From: Dokdonella_A sp963775445
GTDB taxonomy: Bacteria; Pseudomonadota; Gammaproteobacteria; Xanthomonadales; Rhodanobacteraceae
DNA: 64,000 nucleotides
Direction: 5' to 3'
Assembly: GCA_963775445.1 (NCBI GenBank)
Contig: CAVZIT010000006.1
Span: forward strand, 62,001 to 126,000
Shown here: positions 9,231 through 18,070 of the stretch, in pieces
How positions within the stretch are numbered: position 1 is the stretch's first letter
Layout of the letters: every line of letters begins with the position of its first letter
The notes under the pieces: model-generated
The model's input: the letters and a program-made list of their open reading frames with translations, nothing else
Databases searched by the model: none
Told to the model about the DNA's origin: nothing
Position numbers and translations under genes: made by a program

Positions 9231-9359
9231 CATGGACATTCGCCTGGCCGTTACCGTGCCCAGACCGTGCGCAACATCGACTCGTGGTATGACGCGTTTT
9301 CGCCCAAGCCCGGCGATGCGTTGTACCTCGCGCCGAAAGCGCGCGTGCACATATGGTGA
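9231..9359 (+). pseudogene. C-terminal remnant of an M13 (neprilysin-like) metallopeptidase
   Basis: The frame ending at 9359 encodes HSPGRYRAQTVRNIDSWY and then a tail finishing PGDALYLAPKARVHIW. This matches the invariant C-terminus of bacterial M13/PepO peptidases, which end in a PGD-(x)-(LM)YL-(x)-P-(x)-(x)-RV-(x)-IW pattern. No HExxH or other peptidase sequence is found upstream. The gene has therefore lost all but its last ~42 codons. The rest of 8921-9393 holds nothing I can identify. Confidence 0.6.
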
Positions 9360-9393
9360 CAGGCATGCGGGTGGCGGCGTCGCGGCAACCCGG

Positions 9394-11484
9394 TTATGAG
9401 CCGACGCCGCTCCCCAGCCGACCGATCCAGCGATACATCGCAAAGATGATCACGGCGAACGCGATTCCGCCGATCCAGATCGACAGGGTGCCGAAGGCAG
9501 GACCGACCAGCGCCAGCGGCGCGTCGTTGCCGGAGAATGCGACCACTGCAGCGATCAGCACGCCGATCAGGCTTTCGCCGACGATCATGCCCGAGGCAAG
9601 CAGCACGCCGAGCTGTTTGGTCGGCTCGGATCTCGGACCGCGATCGGCACGGCGATCGAAGTATGACCCGACTATCGCGCCGACCACGACCATGAGCGTG
9701 GTCGAGGTCGGCAGATAAATACCGAGCCCCACCGCGAGCGGCGGCAGGCGCACTTTTTTCGACACGCGTCCGAGAATCGCGTCGAACACGATGATGCCGA
9801 TGCCGATTTCAACCCCAATGACAATCAGGCTCCAGTCGATGTTGTGCTGGATCACGCCTTGCGCGAGGGCCGATATCAGACCGGCTTGCGGTGCCGGCAG
9901 CGCCCGCGCGGGATCGACGCCGGGCGCACCCAGAAAACCGTACGCGTGATTGAGAAGATCGAGCACCGGCGGAATGATCAGGGCGCCGGCGATAACGCCG
10001 ATCACCAGCGCGGCCTGCTGTTTCCACGGTGTCGCATCGACCAGCTGGCCGGTCTTCAAGTCCTGCAGGTTGTTGTTGGCGATGGTTGCGACCGCAAATA
10101 CCACCGACGTGGCAAACAGCGCGAATGCGACCAGCGCCTTGCCGCTGTCGACCGGCAGTTGCGCCTGTACGCCGAACGCGAGCAGCACGGCAACGATGAT
10201 GACCACGAGTATGCCGATGCCGGACAGCGGACTGTTGGATGAGCCGATCAATCCGGCCATGTAGCCGGTCACGGCGGATACGAAGAAACTCATGATCACG
10301 ACGAAGATCACGCCGCCCACCACCAGCAACGTGACGTGCGAGCCGAGTCCGCTGGCGAGTGCGAAGTGGCCCAGCAGCCACGCGATCGGAATCAGGCAGG
10401 CCAGCGAAATGATGCCGACGATGCCGATCGGCATGTCGTGTTCGGTGCGCGGCATCGCAGCGCCCTGCCCGGCCTTGCGCGCACGCGAGGAAGCCATGGC
10501 CGCGGCAAGGCCGCTGGCCACCGGTTTGACCAGCGTGAACAAGGTCCAGATGGCCGCCACACCGATGGTGCCTGCACCGACAAAGCGTACCTTGTGACTC
10601 CAGGCCGCCTGCGCGACATCCGCGGCGGCGCCCGCCGCCGGTGCCAGCAACGTGTAGTGTGGCACCGCCCAGCCCCAGCCTATGACCGCGCCAAGCAGCA
10701 TGGCAACGCCAACCCACAGGCCAACCAGATGACCGACTGCGAACAACGCAAACGACAGACTGAAATCGTAGCCGGTCGCCGCCCCTCGATCGCCGATGCG
10801 GAAATACTGCGCGACATCGCTCGCGAAGATCTTCGTCTGGACCACCACGGCAAACGCGGCCGCCACCAATGATCCGACCACGACCGCACGCAGGCCCGCC
10901 TTGGTCGATTCCTCGGCGCTTGCCTCATCGACGCCTGCGTTATCAACGCTTGCCTCGTTGACGCGAGCTTCACTGACGCTTGCCTCATCGACGCGTACTT
11001 CACTGACGCCCGGAACTTCGGCGCCCGCCGTCGCTCCGACCTTGAGCACTTCGGCGCAGGCGACGCCCTCCGGATACGGCAAATCCGAATCGGTTACCAG
11101 CGCGCGGCGCAGCGGAATCGTGTACATCACGCCGAGAATGCCGCCGGTGACGCAGACACCGAACGATTCCCAGAACGGGAACCCGTTCCACCATCCCACG
11201 ATGATCAGGCCCGGCAGCACGAAGATGATCGCCGACAGCGTACCGGCGGCCGACGCCACCGTCTGCACGATGTTGTTTTCCTGGATGGTCGCGTCGCGGA
11301 ACTTTCGCAGGATCGCCATCGATATGACCGCTGCGGGAATCGACGTGGCGAAGGTCAGGCCGGCCTTGAGACCGAAAAACACGTTCGCCGCGGTGAACAC
11401 CACGGTGATGACGATGCCGATGATCAGGCCGCGTATGGTCAGTTCGGCGCGCGGTTCAGCGCTGGCATGCGGATTCGGTTTCAC
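9394..11484 (-). CDS. OPT family oligopeptide/metal-chelate transporter
   Basis: This 696-residue protein has about 14-16 membrane segments and the OPT signatures KAGLTFATSIPAAVIS, GGILGVMYTIPLRR, NNNLQDLKTGQLVDATPW and PPLAVGLGIYLP. OPT proteins import peptides or metal complexes across the inner membrane by proton coupling. I place the start at a GTG (11484), because GAGGGA lies 8 bases upstream and the ATG candidates farther upstream would add an arginine-rich non-homologous leader. The loop after ACAEVLKVGATAGAEVPG carries six pentapeptide repeats that are absent from the conserved core. The gene is divergent from the SDR gene. Confidence 0.9.
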   Translation of the reverse strand: MKPNPHASAEPRAELTIRGLIIGIVITVVFTAANVFFGLKAGLTFATSIPAAVISMAILRKFRDATIQENNIVQTVASAAGTLSAIIFVLPGLIIVGWWNGFPFWESFGVCVTGGILGVMYTIPLRRALVTDSDLPYPEGVACAEVLKVGATAGAEVPGVSEVRVDEASVSEARVNEASVDNAGVDEASAEESTKAGLRAVVVGSLVAAAFAVVVQTKIFASDVAQYFRIGDRGAATGYDFSLSFALFAVGHLVGLWVGVAMLLGAVIGWGWAVPHYTLLAPAAGAAADVAQAAWSHKVRFVGAGTIGVAAIWTLFTLVKPVASGLAAAMASSRARKAGQGAAMPRTEHDMPIGIVGIISLACLIPIAWLLGHFALASGLGSHVTLLVVGGVIFVVIMSFFVSAVTGYMAGLIGSSNSPLSGIGILVVIIVAVLLAFGVQAQLPVDSGKALVAFALFATSVVFAVATIANNNLQDLKTGQLVDATPWKQQAALVIGVIAGALIIPPVLDLLNHAYGFLGAPGVDPARALPAPQAGLISALAQGVIQHNIDWSLIVIGVEIGIGIIVFDAILGRVSKKVRLPPLAVGLGIYLPTSTTLMVVVGAIVGSYFDRRADRGPRSEPTKQLGVLLASGMIVGESLIGVLIAAVVAFSGNDAPLALVGPAFGTLSIWIGGIAFAVIIFAMYRWIGRLGSGVGS
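10919..11008 (-). repeat. In-frame 15-bp minisatellite inside the OPT gene
   Basis: Six consecutive 15-bp units, each ending GACG or AACG on the plus strand, encode pentapeptides close to V-(D/N/S)-E-A-(S/R) in a hydrophilic loop. Because the unit is a multiple of three, copy changes would not break the frame. Confidence 0.85.
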
Positions 11485-11730
11485 GGGTTGTTTCCCTCGG
11501 TGAGATGCGTCCCCTGCCACTCCCTGGGTGGTGGCGATCCATCCGTCGCCGTCACAAAACATCGACGATCTGCGCAGCGCACGATAACCCGACGCGCGGG
11601 GATATTCCATCGCCGCTCTCTTCGCAGACAGCCGGCATCCGCACTCCCGGCTGAAACGTGTGCTCCGTTCCTCTATCATTCGATCCGGGGCGGACGCTAG
11701 ATAAAGACGCTAGATAAAAGAGTCAACACC

Positions 11731-12438
11731 ATGCAATCGGGAAGCACGCAACTGGAGGGGCGGCGAGTCGCAGTGACTGGCGCGTTCGGAACGCTCGGCG
11801 CAGCGGTCGTGCGTGCGGCGCTAAATGCCGGGGCGCGCGTCGCCGCGATCGATCGCGCAAAAGCGCCGGCCGCAACGACGCGGCTCGGCGATGCCGCACT
11901 GTTCGGCGATGTCGACATCGCCGATGCGAGCAGCGCCGCGAGAACTTTTGGCGACGTCGCAAAGGTGCTGGGCGGGATCGACGCCCTCGTGAATGTCGCT
12001 GGCGCTTTCCGATGGGAGACTCTGGTCGATGGCAGTCTCGACACGTGGGATCTGCTTTATCGCATCAATGTCCGCACAGCCGCCGCCGCAAGCCGCGCTG
12101 CGCTCACGCACTTCGGCGCGAGCGGACGTATCGTCAACATTGGCGCCGGCGCCGCGGACAAGGCGAGCGCCGGCATGGGCGCCTATGCCGCATCCAAGAG
12201 CGGAGTTGCGCGCCTGACCGAAGCGCTCGCGGAAGAGTTGAAAGACACCCAAATCACGGTCAACGCGGTATTGCCGAGCATCATCGACACGCCGCCCAAT
12301 CGGGCCGACATGCCGAACGCGGATTTCGAGCGGTGGGTGAAGCCCGAACAACTCGCCGACGTCATCGTGTTCCTGTTGTCCGATTCGGCGAGCGCAATCA
12401 CCGGCGCGTTGATTCCGGTGCGCGGTCGCGTCTGGTAG
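11731..12438 (+). CDS. SDR family protein resembling dihydropteridine reductase
   Basis: The 235-residue product has the SDR cofactor motif TGAFGTLG (16-23), NVAG (88-91) and the active-site Tyr152-x-x-x-Lys156 in YAASK. The usual catalytic serine position, 13 residues before Tyr152, is Ala139 in NIGAGAA. The C-terminal half (DTPPNRADMPNADFERW) resembles quinonoid dihydropteridine reductase, an SDR branch that also lacks the serine and regenerates tetrahydropterin with NAD(P)H. That assignment is inference; a general SDR oxidoreductase remains possible. A direct repeat of GACGCTAGATAAA (11693-11705 and 11706-11718) lies just before the gene. Confidence 0.85.
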   Translation: MQSGSTQLEGRRVAVTGAFGTLGAAVVRAALNAGARVAAIDRAKAPAATTRLGDAALFGDVDIADASSAARTFGDVAKVLGGIDALVNVAGAFRWETLVDGSLDTWDLLYRINVRTAAAASRAALTHFGASGRIVNIGAGAADKASAGMGAYAASKSGVARLTEALAEELKDTQITVNAVLPSIIDTPPNRADMPNADFERWVKPEQLADVIVFLLSDSASAITGALIPVRGRVW

Positions 12439-12569
12439 TCCGGGGCAAAGGTACGGTGTATCTCGACGCGGTAAAGGATCTCGGGCGCTGGCGAATGAAA
12501 CGCGCCGAGCTTGCCGTTGAAGGCTCCGAAAAGCGCATCGAACTGAAGGAGCCGTCCAATACTCGCTGA
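12435..12569 (+). pseudogene. Possible tail of a Coa1-like membrane protein gene
   Basis: Directly after the SDR stop, a shifted frame reads VRGKGTVYLDAVKDLGRW and on to SEKRIELKEPSNTR before a stop. This resembles the C-terminal beta-strand region of cytochrome oxidase assembly factor Coa1-type proteins, where a similar TVY-(x)-AVK-(x)-(x)-G-(x)-W pattern precedes an RI-(D/E)-L ending. No start codon or N-terminal membrane helix precedes it, so it would be a truncated remnant. The match rests on memory of the family and is weak. Confidence 0.3.
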
Positions 12570-12623
12570 AGAACATCGGCACGGTTGCGCCGGAGAATCG
12601 TCAACGGGCTCGCCGTCTGCGCG

Positions 12624-13994
12624 TCAGTGCATCAGGAACACGGTTGCCAGGCCGAGAAAGATGAAGAAGCCGCCACTGTCGGTCATGAACGTCAGGAAGA
12701 TGTTCGATCCGAACGCCGGATCGTGACCCAGGCGCAGCATCAGCATCGGAATGCCGACGCCCATGAACGCTGCGAGCAGCAGGTTCAATACCATCGCCGC
12801 GGTCATGACGATGCCAAGCATCAGGCTGTGATACATCAATGCCGCGACGATGCCGATCACGCCGCCCCAGATGAGGCCGTTGAAAAGCGCGACCGCAAGT
12901 TCCTTGCGCCACAGACGCCGGATCGCGCCGGGACCAACTTGTTCGACCGCGACGGCACGCACGATCATGATGATGGTCTGGTTGCCTGAGCTGCCGCCGA
13001 TGCTGGCGACAATCGGCATCAGCGTTGCCAGCGCGACGAGTTTCTCGATTGAACCTTCGAACAAACCGATGACGCGCGAGGCGAGGAACGCGGTAATCAG
13101 ATTGATCGCCAGCCAGGACCAGCGGTTGCGCACCGACGACCAGACCGACGCGAAGATGTCCTCTTCCTCGCGAAGACCGGCGCGGCCGAGCATCTCCGAT
13201 TCGCTTTCCTCGCGAATGAAGTCGACCATCACGTCGATGGTAAGACGGCCGATCAGATGTCCGCCGCCGTCGACCACAGGTGCCGATATCAGGTCGTAAC
13301 GCTCGAACGCCTGTGCGGCCTCGTCGCCGGCGTCATCCGGATGAAACGTGTTGACATCGCGTGCCATGACGGCGCCGACGGACTTGTCCGGCGAGTTCAG
13401 CAGCAGCCACTTGAGCGGCAACACACCCGTCAGCAGATTGTCGGCATTGACCACGAACAGCTTGTCGGTCTGTTCGGGCAACTCCTCGAAACGGCGCATG
13501 TAACGCAACACGACTTCGAGCGTCACGTCCTCGCGGATCGTGATCATCTCGAAGTCCATCAAGGCACCGACCTGGTCATCGGCATAGGACAGCGCCGATT
13601 GCACGCGCTCGCGTTGCTGCGCGTCGAGGCTGGCCATGAGTTCCGGCAGCACCTCGGTCGGCAGATCCTCGACCAGGTCAGCGAGCTCGTCGGCATCCAG
13701 CGGTTCCACCGCGGCGAGAATCTCGTGATCGTCCATGTCGGCGATCAGCGATTCGCGCACCGCATCGGAGACTTCGAGCAGGATCTCGCCGTCGCGGTCA
13801 GCCTTGACGCGCGACCAGACCGCCAGGCGTTCCTCCAGCGGGAGCGATTCCAGCAGGTCGGCGATATCGGCGGGATGCAGCTGATCAAGCAGTGGCTTGA
13901 GATCGCCCTCGCGGCCCTCGCGCAACAGCTCGGCCACCTGCTCGACTTGCTCGGCCAGGCGGCTGGGCGACTTTCTGGTTTCGACTTCGCTCAT
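12624..13994 (-). CDS. mgtE: Magnesium transporter MgtE
   Basis: This 456-residue inner-membrane magnesium channel shows the full MgtE layout: an N-terminal superhelical domain (HPADIADLLESLPLEE, residues ~40-130), two CBS domains (~140-265; VGAVMARDVNTFHPDD, YDLISAPVVD), the connecting plug helix and five membrane segments. The pore signature is SIGGSSGNQTIIMIVRAVA. The family gates on cytoplasmic magnesium through the CBS and N domains. GGGGAGC precedes the ATG. It stands alone, convergent with the SDR gene. Confidence 0.95.
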   Translation of the reverse strand: MSEVETRKSPSRLAEQVEQVAELLREGREGDLKPLLDQLHPADIADLLESLPLEERLAVWSRVKADRDGEILLEVSDAVRESLIADMDDHEILAAVEPLDADELADLVEDLPTEVLPELMASLDAQQRERVQSALSYADDQVGALMDFEMITIREDVTLEVVLRYMRRFEELPEQTDKLFVVNADNLLTGVLPLKWLLLNSPDKSVGAVMARDVNTFHPDDAGDEAAQAFERYDLISAPVVDGGGHLIGRLTIDVMVDFIREESESEMLGRAGLREEEDIFASVWSSVRNRWSWLAINLITAFLASRVIGLFEGSIEKLVALATLMPIVASIGGSSGNQTIIMIVRAVAVEQVGPGAIRRLWRKELAVALFNGLIWGGVIGIVAALMYHSLMLGIVMTAAMVLNLLLAAFMGVGIPMLMLRLGHDPAFGSNIFLTFMTDSGGFFIFLGLATVFLMH

Positions 13995-14161
13995 GCTGCG
14001 CTCCCCGTCCCGTCAGCGGGAAGCGCCGAGCGGAACTAGCGGGTCAGGGTGTCGGAAATGAAGGGTTCTTGCGGCGGACTGGGCAAGTCCATGGACGGGT
14101 ACCTCGGAACTGCGCGATGCAGGCGACCGACGAATGATAGCAGCGATATGGGGCGTTTCGA

Positions 14162-14764
14162 CTACGGCGCAAGACACTCGAGTGCCGCGACGGAGCGCCA
14201 CAAACGCGGGCTCAGGTAAGCGTGCGAACCACACGCAATCAAGCCGGCGCCTGCAAACGTGTCGCGATACCAGCGCGGCGTGCGCGCGATGAATCCATCG
14301 TGATCTCCGGTCGGCGCGTCGCGCCGGGTGAAGACCTCGAGAAATGCGAGACCCTCGAGCAGCTCGTTGAAACCCCGGAGACCCCGAAGGATTTCCCGCG
14401 CGGCGAGGTAATGCAGCACGTCGCTGCATACGATCACGTCGAAGCGCGAGTCGAAGCGCAACTCGCCGAGCTGACCGAAGCTGGCTTGGCGGATATTGCG
14501 CGTACGCCCATAACGCGCCACCACGTATTCACTGGCATCCAGACCAAGGTAGCGAACTTCCGGTCGCAGAGCCTTCAGCGGCGCACGCCAGACCGCTTCG
14601 CCGCAGCCGACATCGAGCACCGAACGCACGGGCCGCGCGAGGTAATGTTCCGCCAGCGCCACGACCAGCGCGACTTTGCGCATGAGTTCCACGCGCGAAC
14701 CGATCCGGTTGCGCTCGGCGCGATACCATTTATCGAAGTACGCGCGATCGTAGATCTTCGGCAT
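14162..14764 (-). CDS. Class I SAM-dependent methyltransferase
   Basis: The 200-residue protein carries the SAM-binding motif I SVLDVGCGEAVWRAPL (about residues 48-63), motif II YLGLDASEY and the post-II strand FDVIVCSDVLHYL. The N-terminus YDRAYFDKWYR is typical of small methyltransferases that act on metabolites rather than nucleic acids. The substrate is unknown. It is divergent from the cyclophilin gene, with under 90 bases between starts. Confidence 0.85.
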   Translation of the reverse strand: MPKIYDRAYFDKWYRAERNRIGSRVELMRKVALVVALAEHYLARPVRSVLDVGCGEAVWRAPLKALRPEVRYLGLDASEYVVARYGRTRNIRQASFGQLGELRFDSRFDVIVCSDVLHYLAAREILRGLRGFNELLEGLAFLEVFTRRDAPTGDHDGFIARTPRWYRDTFAGAGLIACGSHAYLSPRLWRSVAALECLAP

Positions 14765-14851
14765 CAGCCGTATCGCCTTTCAATCGGGATCGAGTCATCA
14801 AGGAGCGAGCGTGCCATGATGCATTGTAATCACGCGCATGGGAGAAGACGG

Positions 14852-15814
14852 ATGCGAAATCAAACGTGCAGGCATATGACGGCAGCTCGTCGCGCGATTG
14901 CTGCAACCATGTTTCTCATCACCATCGTCGCATTGCCCGGGACACTGCGGGCGGCCAAACCCGCCGCCGCCGCAAAACCGCGAACCATGCAGGAGGTGCT
15001 GGCGACATCGACTGCGGCGGATTGGCGACAACCCGATCCGGCCAACACCATGTACCTGCAGCTCGCGGGCGGTCGCGTGGTCATCGAGCTTGCGCCTGCG
15101 TTCGCGCCATTGCATGTCGCCAATATCAAGGCGCTGGTTCGTGCCCATTACTTCGATGGACTCAGCATCAATCGCGTACAGGACAATTTCGTCACGCAAT
15201 GGGGCGATCCGCACGCGGGCGAAGCAGGCAGGCAGCGTTCGCTGGGCAAGGCGAAGTCGAAACTTCCTCCCGAATTCACGCGCTCGATGCGTGATTTACC
15301 CTTCACGCGCCTTCCGGATGGCGACGTCTATGCACCGCAGGTCGGCTTCTCGGGCGGACTACCCGTTGCGCGTGATCCGGTGCATGGCGTTGCCTGGCTT
15401 GCCCACTGCTACGGCATGGTCGGCGTCGGCCGCGACAACGCCGCCGACAGTGGCAGTGGCGCGGAGATGTATGTCGTCATCGGCCACGCGCCGCGCCAGC
15501 TGGACCGCAATATCGCGCTGGTCGGCCGCGTACTCGACGGTGTCGAACTCCTGTCGGCATTGCCGCGCGGGCCGGCGCCGATGGGCATGTATGTGGACCC
15601 CACGCGACGCGTCACGATCGAGTCGGTCCGAATGGCCGCCGATGTTCCCGAAGCGCAACGCAGCAAGCTCGACGTCCTGCGAACGAATACGCCTGCATTT
15701 GCCGCACTGGTCGAGTCGCGGCGTAACCGCAGTGACGCGTGGTATCTGCATCCGGCCGGAAAGATCGATCTGTGCAATGTGCCGCTGCCGGTGCGCGTGT
15801 CGCCATCGCATTGA
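14852..15814 (+). CDS. Periplasmic cyclophilin-type peptidyl-prolyl isomerase
   Basis: The product is a secreted cyclophilin that would help fold proteins in the periplasm. Residues 1 to about 35 form a signal peptide ending in TLRAAKPAAA. The cyclophilin domain starts at NTMYLQLAGGRVVIEL and includes HYFDGLSINRVQDNFVTQWGDP, with the active-site Arg and Gln, and later GMVGVGRDN. It is 320 residues, longer than the minimal cyclophilin, with an extra C-terminal segment of about 60 residues containing Cys near the end. The ATG at 14852 has GGAGAA upstream; the frame is open far upstream but only antisense to the methyltransferase. Confidence 0.87.
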   Translation: MRNQTCRHMTAARRAIAATMFLITIVALPGTLRAAKPAAAAKPRTMQEVLATSTAADWRQPDPANTMYLQLAGGRVVIELAPAFAPLHVANIKALVRAHYFDGLSINRVQDNFVTQWGDPHAGEAGRQRSLGKAKSKLPPEFTRSMRDLPFTRLPDGDVYAPQVGFSGGLPVARDPVHGVAWLAHCYGMVGVGRDNAADSGSGAEMYVVIGHAPRQLDRNIALVGRVLDGVELLSALPRGPAPMGMYVDPTRRVTIESVRMAADVPEAQRSKLDVLRTNTPAFAALVESRRNRSDAWYLHPAGKIDLCNVPLPVRVSPSH

Positions 15815-16096
15815 GAACCTGCGGTTTGCAAACATGCGTCAGACGGTCCGTGCGATTTTCCCGATCGATTTCAAGGACGCTGCGCCATCCGGTGCAGGCG
15901 AAATTCATGCGCTTGAAGAGGCACGACGACTTGACGCGTCTTTTCGGGTTTTCGAGTGAATCGTCGGCTGAAATTCAGGTAGTCGAACACGTCATTCAGC
16001 GGGAGGTTCGGCGGGCATGGATCGTGCTCCTCTCTTGGGCGACCGCGTCGAGTTTTCGACCGGGTGACTCAAAACCCATCAACAGGAGGTTCCCTG

Positions 16097-16513
16097 ATGA
16101 AAGCCACTATCACCACGTTGTCCATGACTGGAATCACGCTGGCAATGGCCATTGGCGCCGGCGTCGCGGCGGCCCAAACGACGCCACCGACGCCGCCGGT
16201 CAATCCGCCGGAGCACACCAACTCGACGGACCGCATGGACAAGATGAATCAGAACGATGCGATGCATCAGAACGGCATGAACAACGAGATGCAGAGCAAC
16301 GGCATGAAGAAAAGCGGTATCGAGTCGCCTGCATGGCACAGCCTTGATGCCAACAGCGATGGCTACATTTCAAAGGCGGAACTCGATTCCTACCCGACCT
16401 ACCAGCGTGACTTCGCCAAGATGGACACCAACGGCGACGGCAAGGTTTCAAAGGCCGAATGGGCCGCTTGGCAGCAAATGAGAAGTTCGCACATGAGCGG
16501 CGGCGGACAATAA
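16097..16513 (+). CDS. Secreted EF-hand calcium-binding protein
   Basis: This 138-residue protein has a signal peptide (MKATITTLSMTGITLAMAIG, cleavage near AAAQ), a Pro/Thr- and Met/Asn-rich linker, and two EF-hand loops: DANSDGYISKAE and DTNGDGKVSKAE. Both loops keep the acidic residues at positions 1, 3, 5 and 12. It probably binds calcium in the periplasm. The ATG at 16097 follows a consensus AGGAGG 9 bases upstream, which fixes the start over an in-frame ATG at 16064. A strong hairpin follows the stop. Confidence 0.87.
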   Translation: MKATITTLSMTGITLAMAIGAGVAAAQTTPPTPPVNPPEHTNSTDRMDKMNQNDAMHQNGMNNEMQSNGMKKSGIESPAWHSLDANSDGYISKAELDSYPTYQRDFAKMDTNGDGKVSKAEWAAWQQMRSSHMSGGGQ

Positions 16514-16548
16514 CCCGTCCCCCGTCTCGTTTGCTGATACCCAACCAC

Positions 16549-16579
16549 GCCGCCGCGCAGGTCAAACCAGCGCGGCGGC
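16549..16579 (+). terminator. Hairpin after the EF-hand gene
   Basis: A perfect 10-bp GC stem (GCCGCCGCGC and complement) with an 11-base loop is followed by ATTTCATCC. It is placed 36 bases after the stop and is a likely terminator with a weak U-tract. Confidence 0.6.
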
Positions 16580-16604
16580 ATTTCATCCAATGGTGGAGAT
16601 TCCC

Positions 16605-16895
16605 ATGGCGATCCTGCGCGCACGTGTAGCCGGCGACGATGCGAATGTCGAAGCGCTTGTGAATACGATCCACGGACTCGATGAGGTGGTACGACTCGAG
16701 GAGGTCGATTCGCTGATGCTTCGCGCGCGTGATGATTCGAGCTCGGCGGGCCTTCCTGACGATGTCGGTTCGGGCCTTCGCTATCTCGAGATCGGGTTGG
16801 CGGACGAAGACGGCGCGCTTCCCCGCGTCAAGAGGGTTCTTGAAACGCTTGGACGCGAGCAGGGTCTTGCACTGGAGATCGTCGATCGGTTCTGA
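16605..16895 (+). CDS. Small conserved-looking protein of unknown function
   Basis: A 96-residue frame begins at the ATG at 16605, preceded by GGTGGAG 7-8 bases upstream; this site is better placed for 16605 than for the in-frame ATG at 16590. The protein is acidic, soluble and alternates predicted beta (AILRARVAG, LRYLEIGLAD, LALEIVDRF) with helices (ANVEALVNTIHGL, RVKRVLETLG), suggesting a small ferredoxin-like alpha/beta fold. I do not recognise a named family. It sits alone between the EF-hand gene and the EamA transporter. Confidence 0.6.
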   Translation: MAILRARVAGDDANVEALVNTIHGLDEVVRLEEVDSLMLRARDDSSSAGLPDDVGSGLRYLEIGLADEDGALPRVKRVLETLGREQGLALEIVDRF

Positions 16896-17072
16896 GATCC
16901 GCGGCGGGCGAGTCGGCGGTTTCTGCAACAGTCGGCGCTCCGATCTTGCGCGCGGCTCCGCGGTGCGCGCGCTGTTCCTCCGTCGGATGACACTGTCCAA
17001 TGCCGCCCTTTCAAGTGACTCGTAAAACCGGCACTCTTGCGCGCTCTTCCCGAGGCGCATGGATCCATCCCG

Positions 17073-18002
17073 GTGCAGGCTGTCACGAAGGCACGATTTC
17101 AGATCCACTTTTGCGTGATGCTGTGGGGCGTGACGGCAATTCTCGGCAAGCTCATCACGCTATCCGCGCTGACGCTGGTCTGGTGGCGCATGCTGCTGGT
17201 TGCGTCCGCGCTGATGCTGGTGCCACGCGTCTGGCGCGGGCTGTGGAAACTCCCGATGCGCCTGGTCGCTGCCTATGCCGCCATCGGCGTGATTGTCTCG
17301 CTCCACTGGCTGACCTTCTACGGTGCGATCAAGCTGGCCAATGCATCGGTCGCCGCGACCTGCATTGCGCTCGCACCAGTATTCCTGGCCATGATCGAAC
17401 CATGGATTGCGAAGCGACGTTTTGATGCGCGCGAGTTGCTGCTGGGCACAGCCGTCATACCCGGCATGGTGCTGGTCGTCGGTGGAGTGGAGGCCAGCAT
17501 GCGCATTGGTGTCGCCGTCGGCGTGCTGTCGGCGCTGCTGGTCGCGGTGTTCGGCTCGCTCAACAAACGCCTTGTCGAACATGGGGAGCCGCTCACGGTG
17601 ACCGGTATCGAGCTCGGCGCAGGCGCGCTGTTCCTGACGATCGTCGCGCCGCTGGTTCCACATGCCGGGAATCTCTTCACGTTGCCGGATGTGCATGACG
17701 CGGTGCTGCTGCTGGTGCTGGCAATGGGCTGCACCCTGTTGCCATTCGCGCTGTCGCTGGTAACGCTGCGGCACCTGAGCGCTTTCACGGTGCAGCTGGC
17801 GGTGAACCTCGAACCGGTCTATGCGATCGCATTGGCTATCGTGTTGCTCGGCGAACAGCGTCAACTCGACGCTCGCTTCTACATTGGCGTCGCCATCATC
17901 CTCGGCGCAGTATTTGCGCAACCGTTGATCAGCCGGCAACCGGCGGCGATGCCCCAGGCGGAACTGCTGGCGACGGCCGAATCGAAAAGCGCTGCGGAAT
18001 AA
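17073..18002 (+). CDS. EamA/DMT family inner-membrane transporter
   Basis: The product has about ten membrane helices arranged as two EamA repeats. The first starts at HFCVMLWGVTAILGKLI with the typical LVWWRMLLVASALM and SLHWLTFYGAIKLANAS, and the second ends in NLEPVYAIALAIVLLGE. DMT transporters export metabolites or amino acids; the substrate is unknown. The start is uncertain: a GTG at 17073 gives a short leader before the first helix as in homologues, while a TTG at 17037 is also open. Neither has a clear ribosome binding site. Confidence 0.88.
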   Translation: MQAVTKARFQIHFCVMLWGVTAILGKLITLSALTLVWWRMLLVASALMLVPRVWRGLWKLPMRLVAAYAAIGVIVSLHWLTFYGAIKLANASVAATCIALAPVFLAMIEPWIAKRRFDARELLLGTAVIPGMVLVVGGVEASMRIGVAVGVLSALLVAVFGSLNKRLVEHGEPLTVTGIELGAGALFLTIVAPLVPHAGNLFTLPDVHDAVLLLVLAMGCTLLPFALSLVTLRHLSAFTVQLAVNLEPVYAIALAIVLLGEQRQLDARFYIGVAIILGAVFAQPLISRQPAAMPQAELLATAESKSAAE

Positions 18003-18070
18003 CTGGCCTCGACGGACCCGTTGGCGTCGCGGCGCGCTCGATCAAACTCGTTCCCGATCAACGATTCCGA

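Noticed and set aside
15815..15959. Short open frame after the cyclophilin gene (MRQTVRAIFPIDF at its start)
   Set aside because: It has no ribosome binding site, no family resemblance and mostly continues a shadow frame of the cyclophilin gene.
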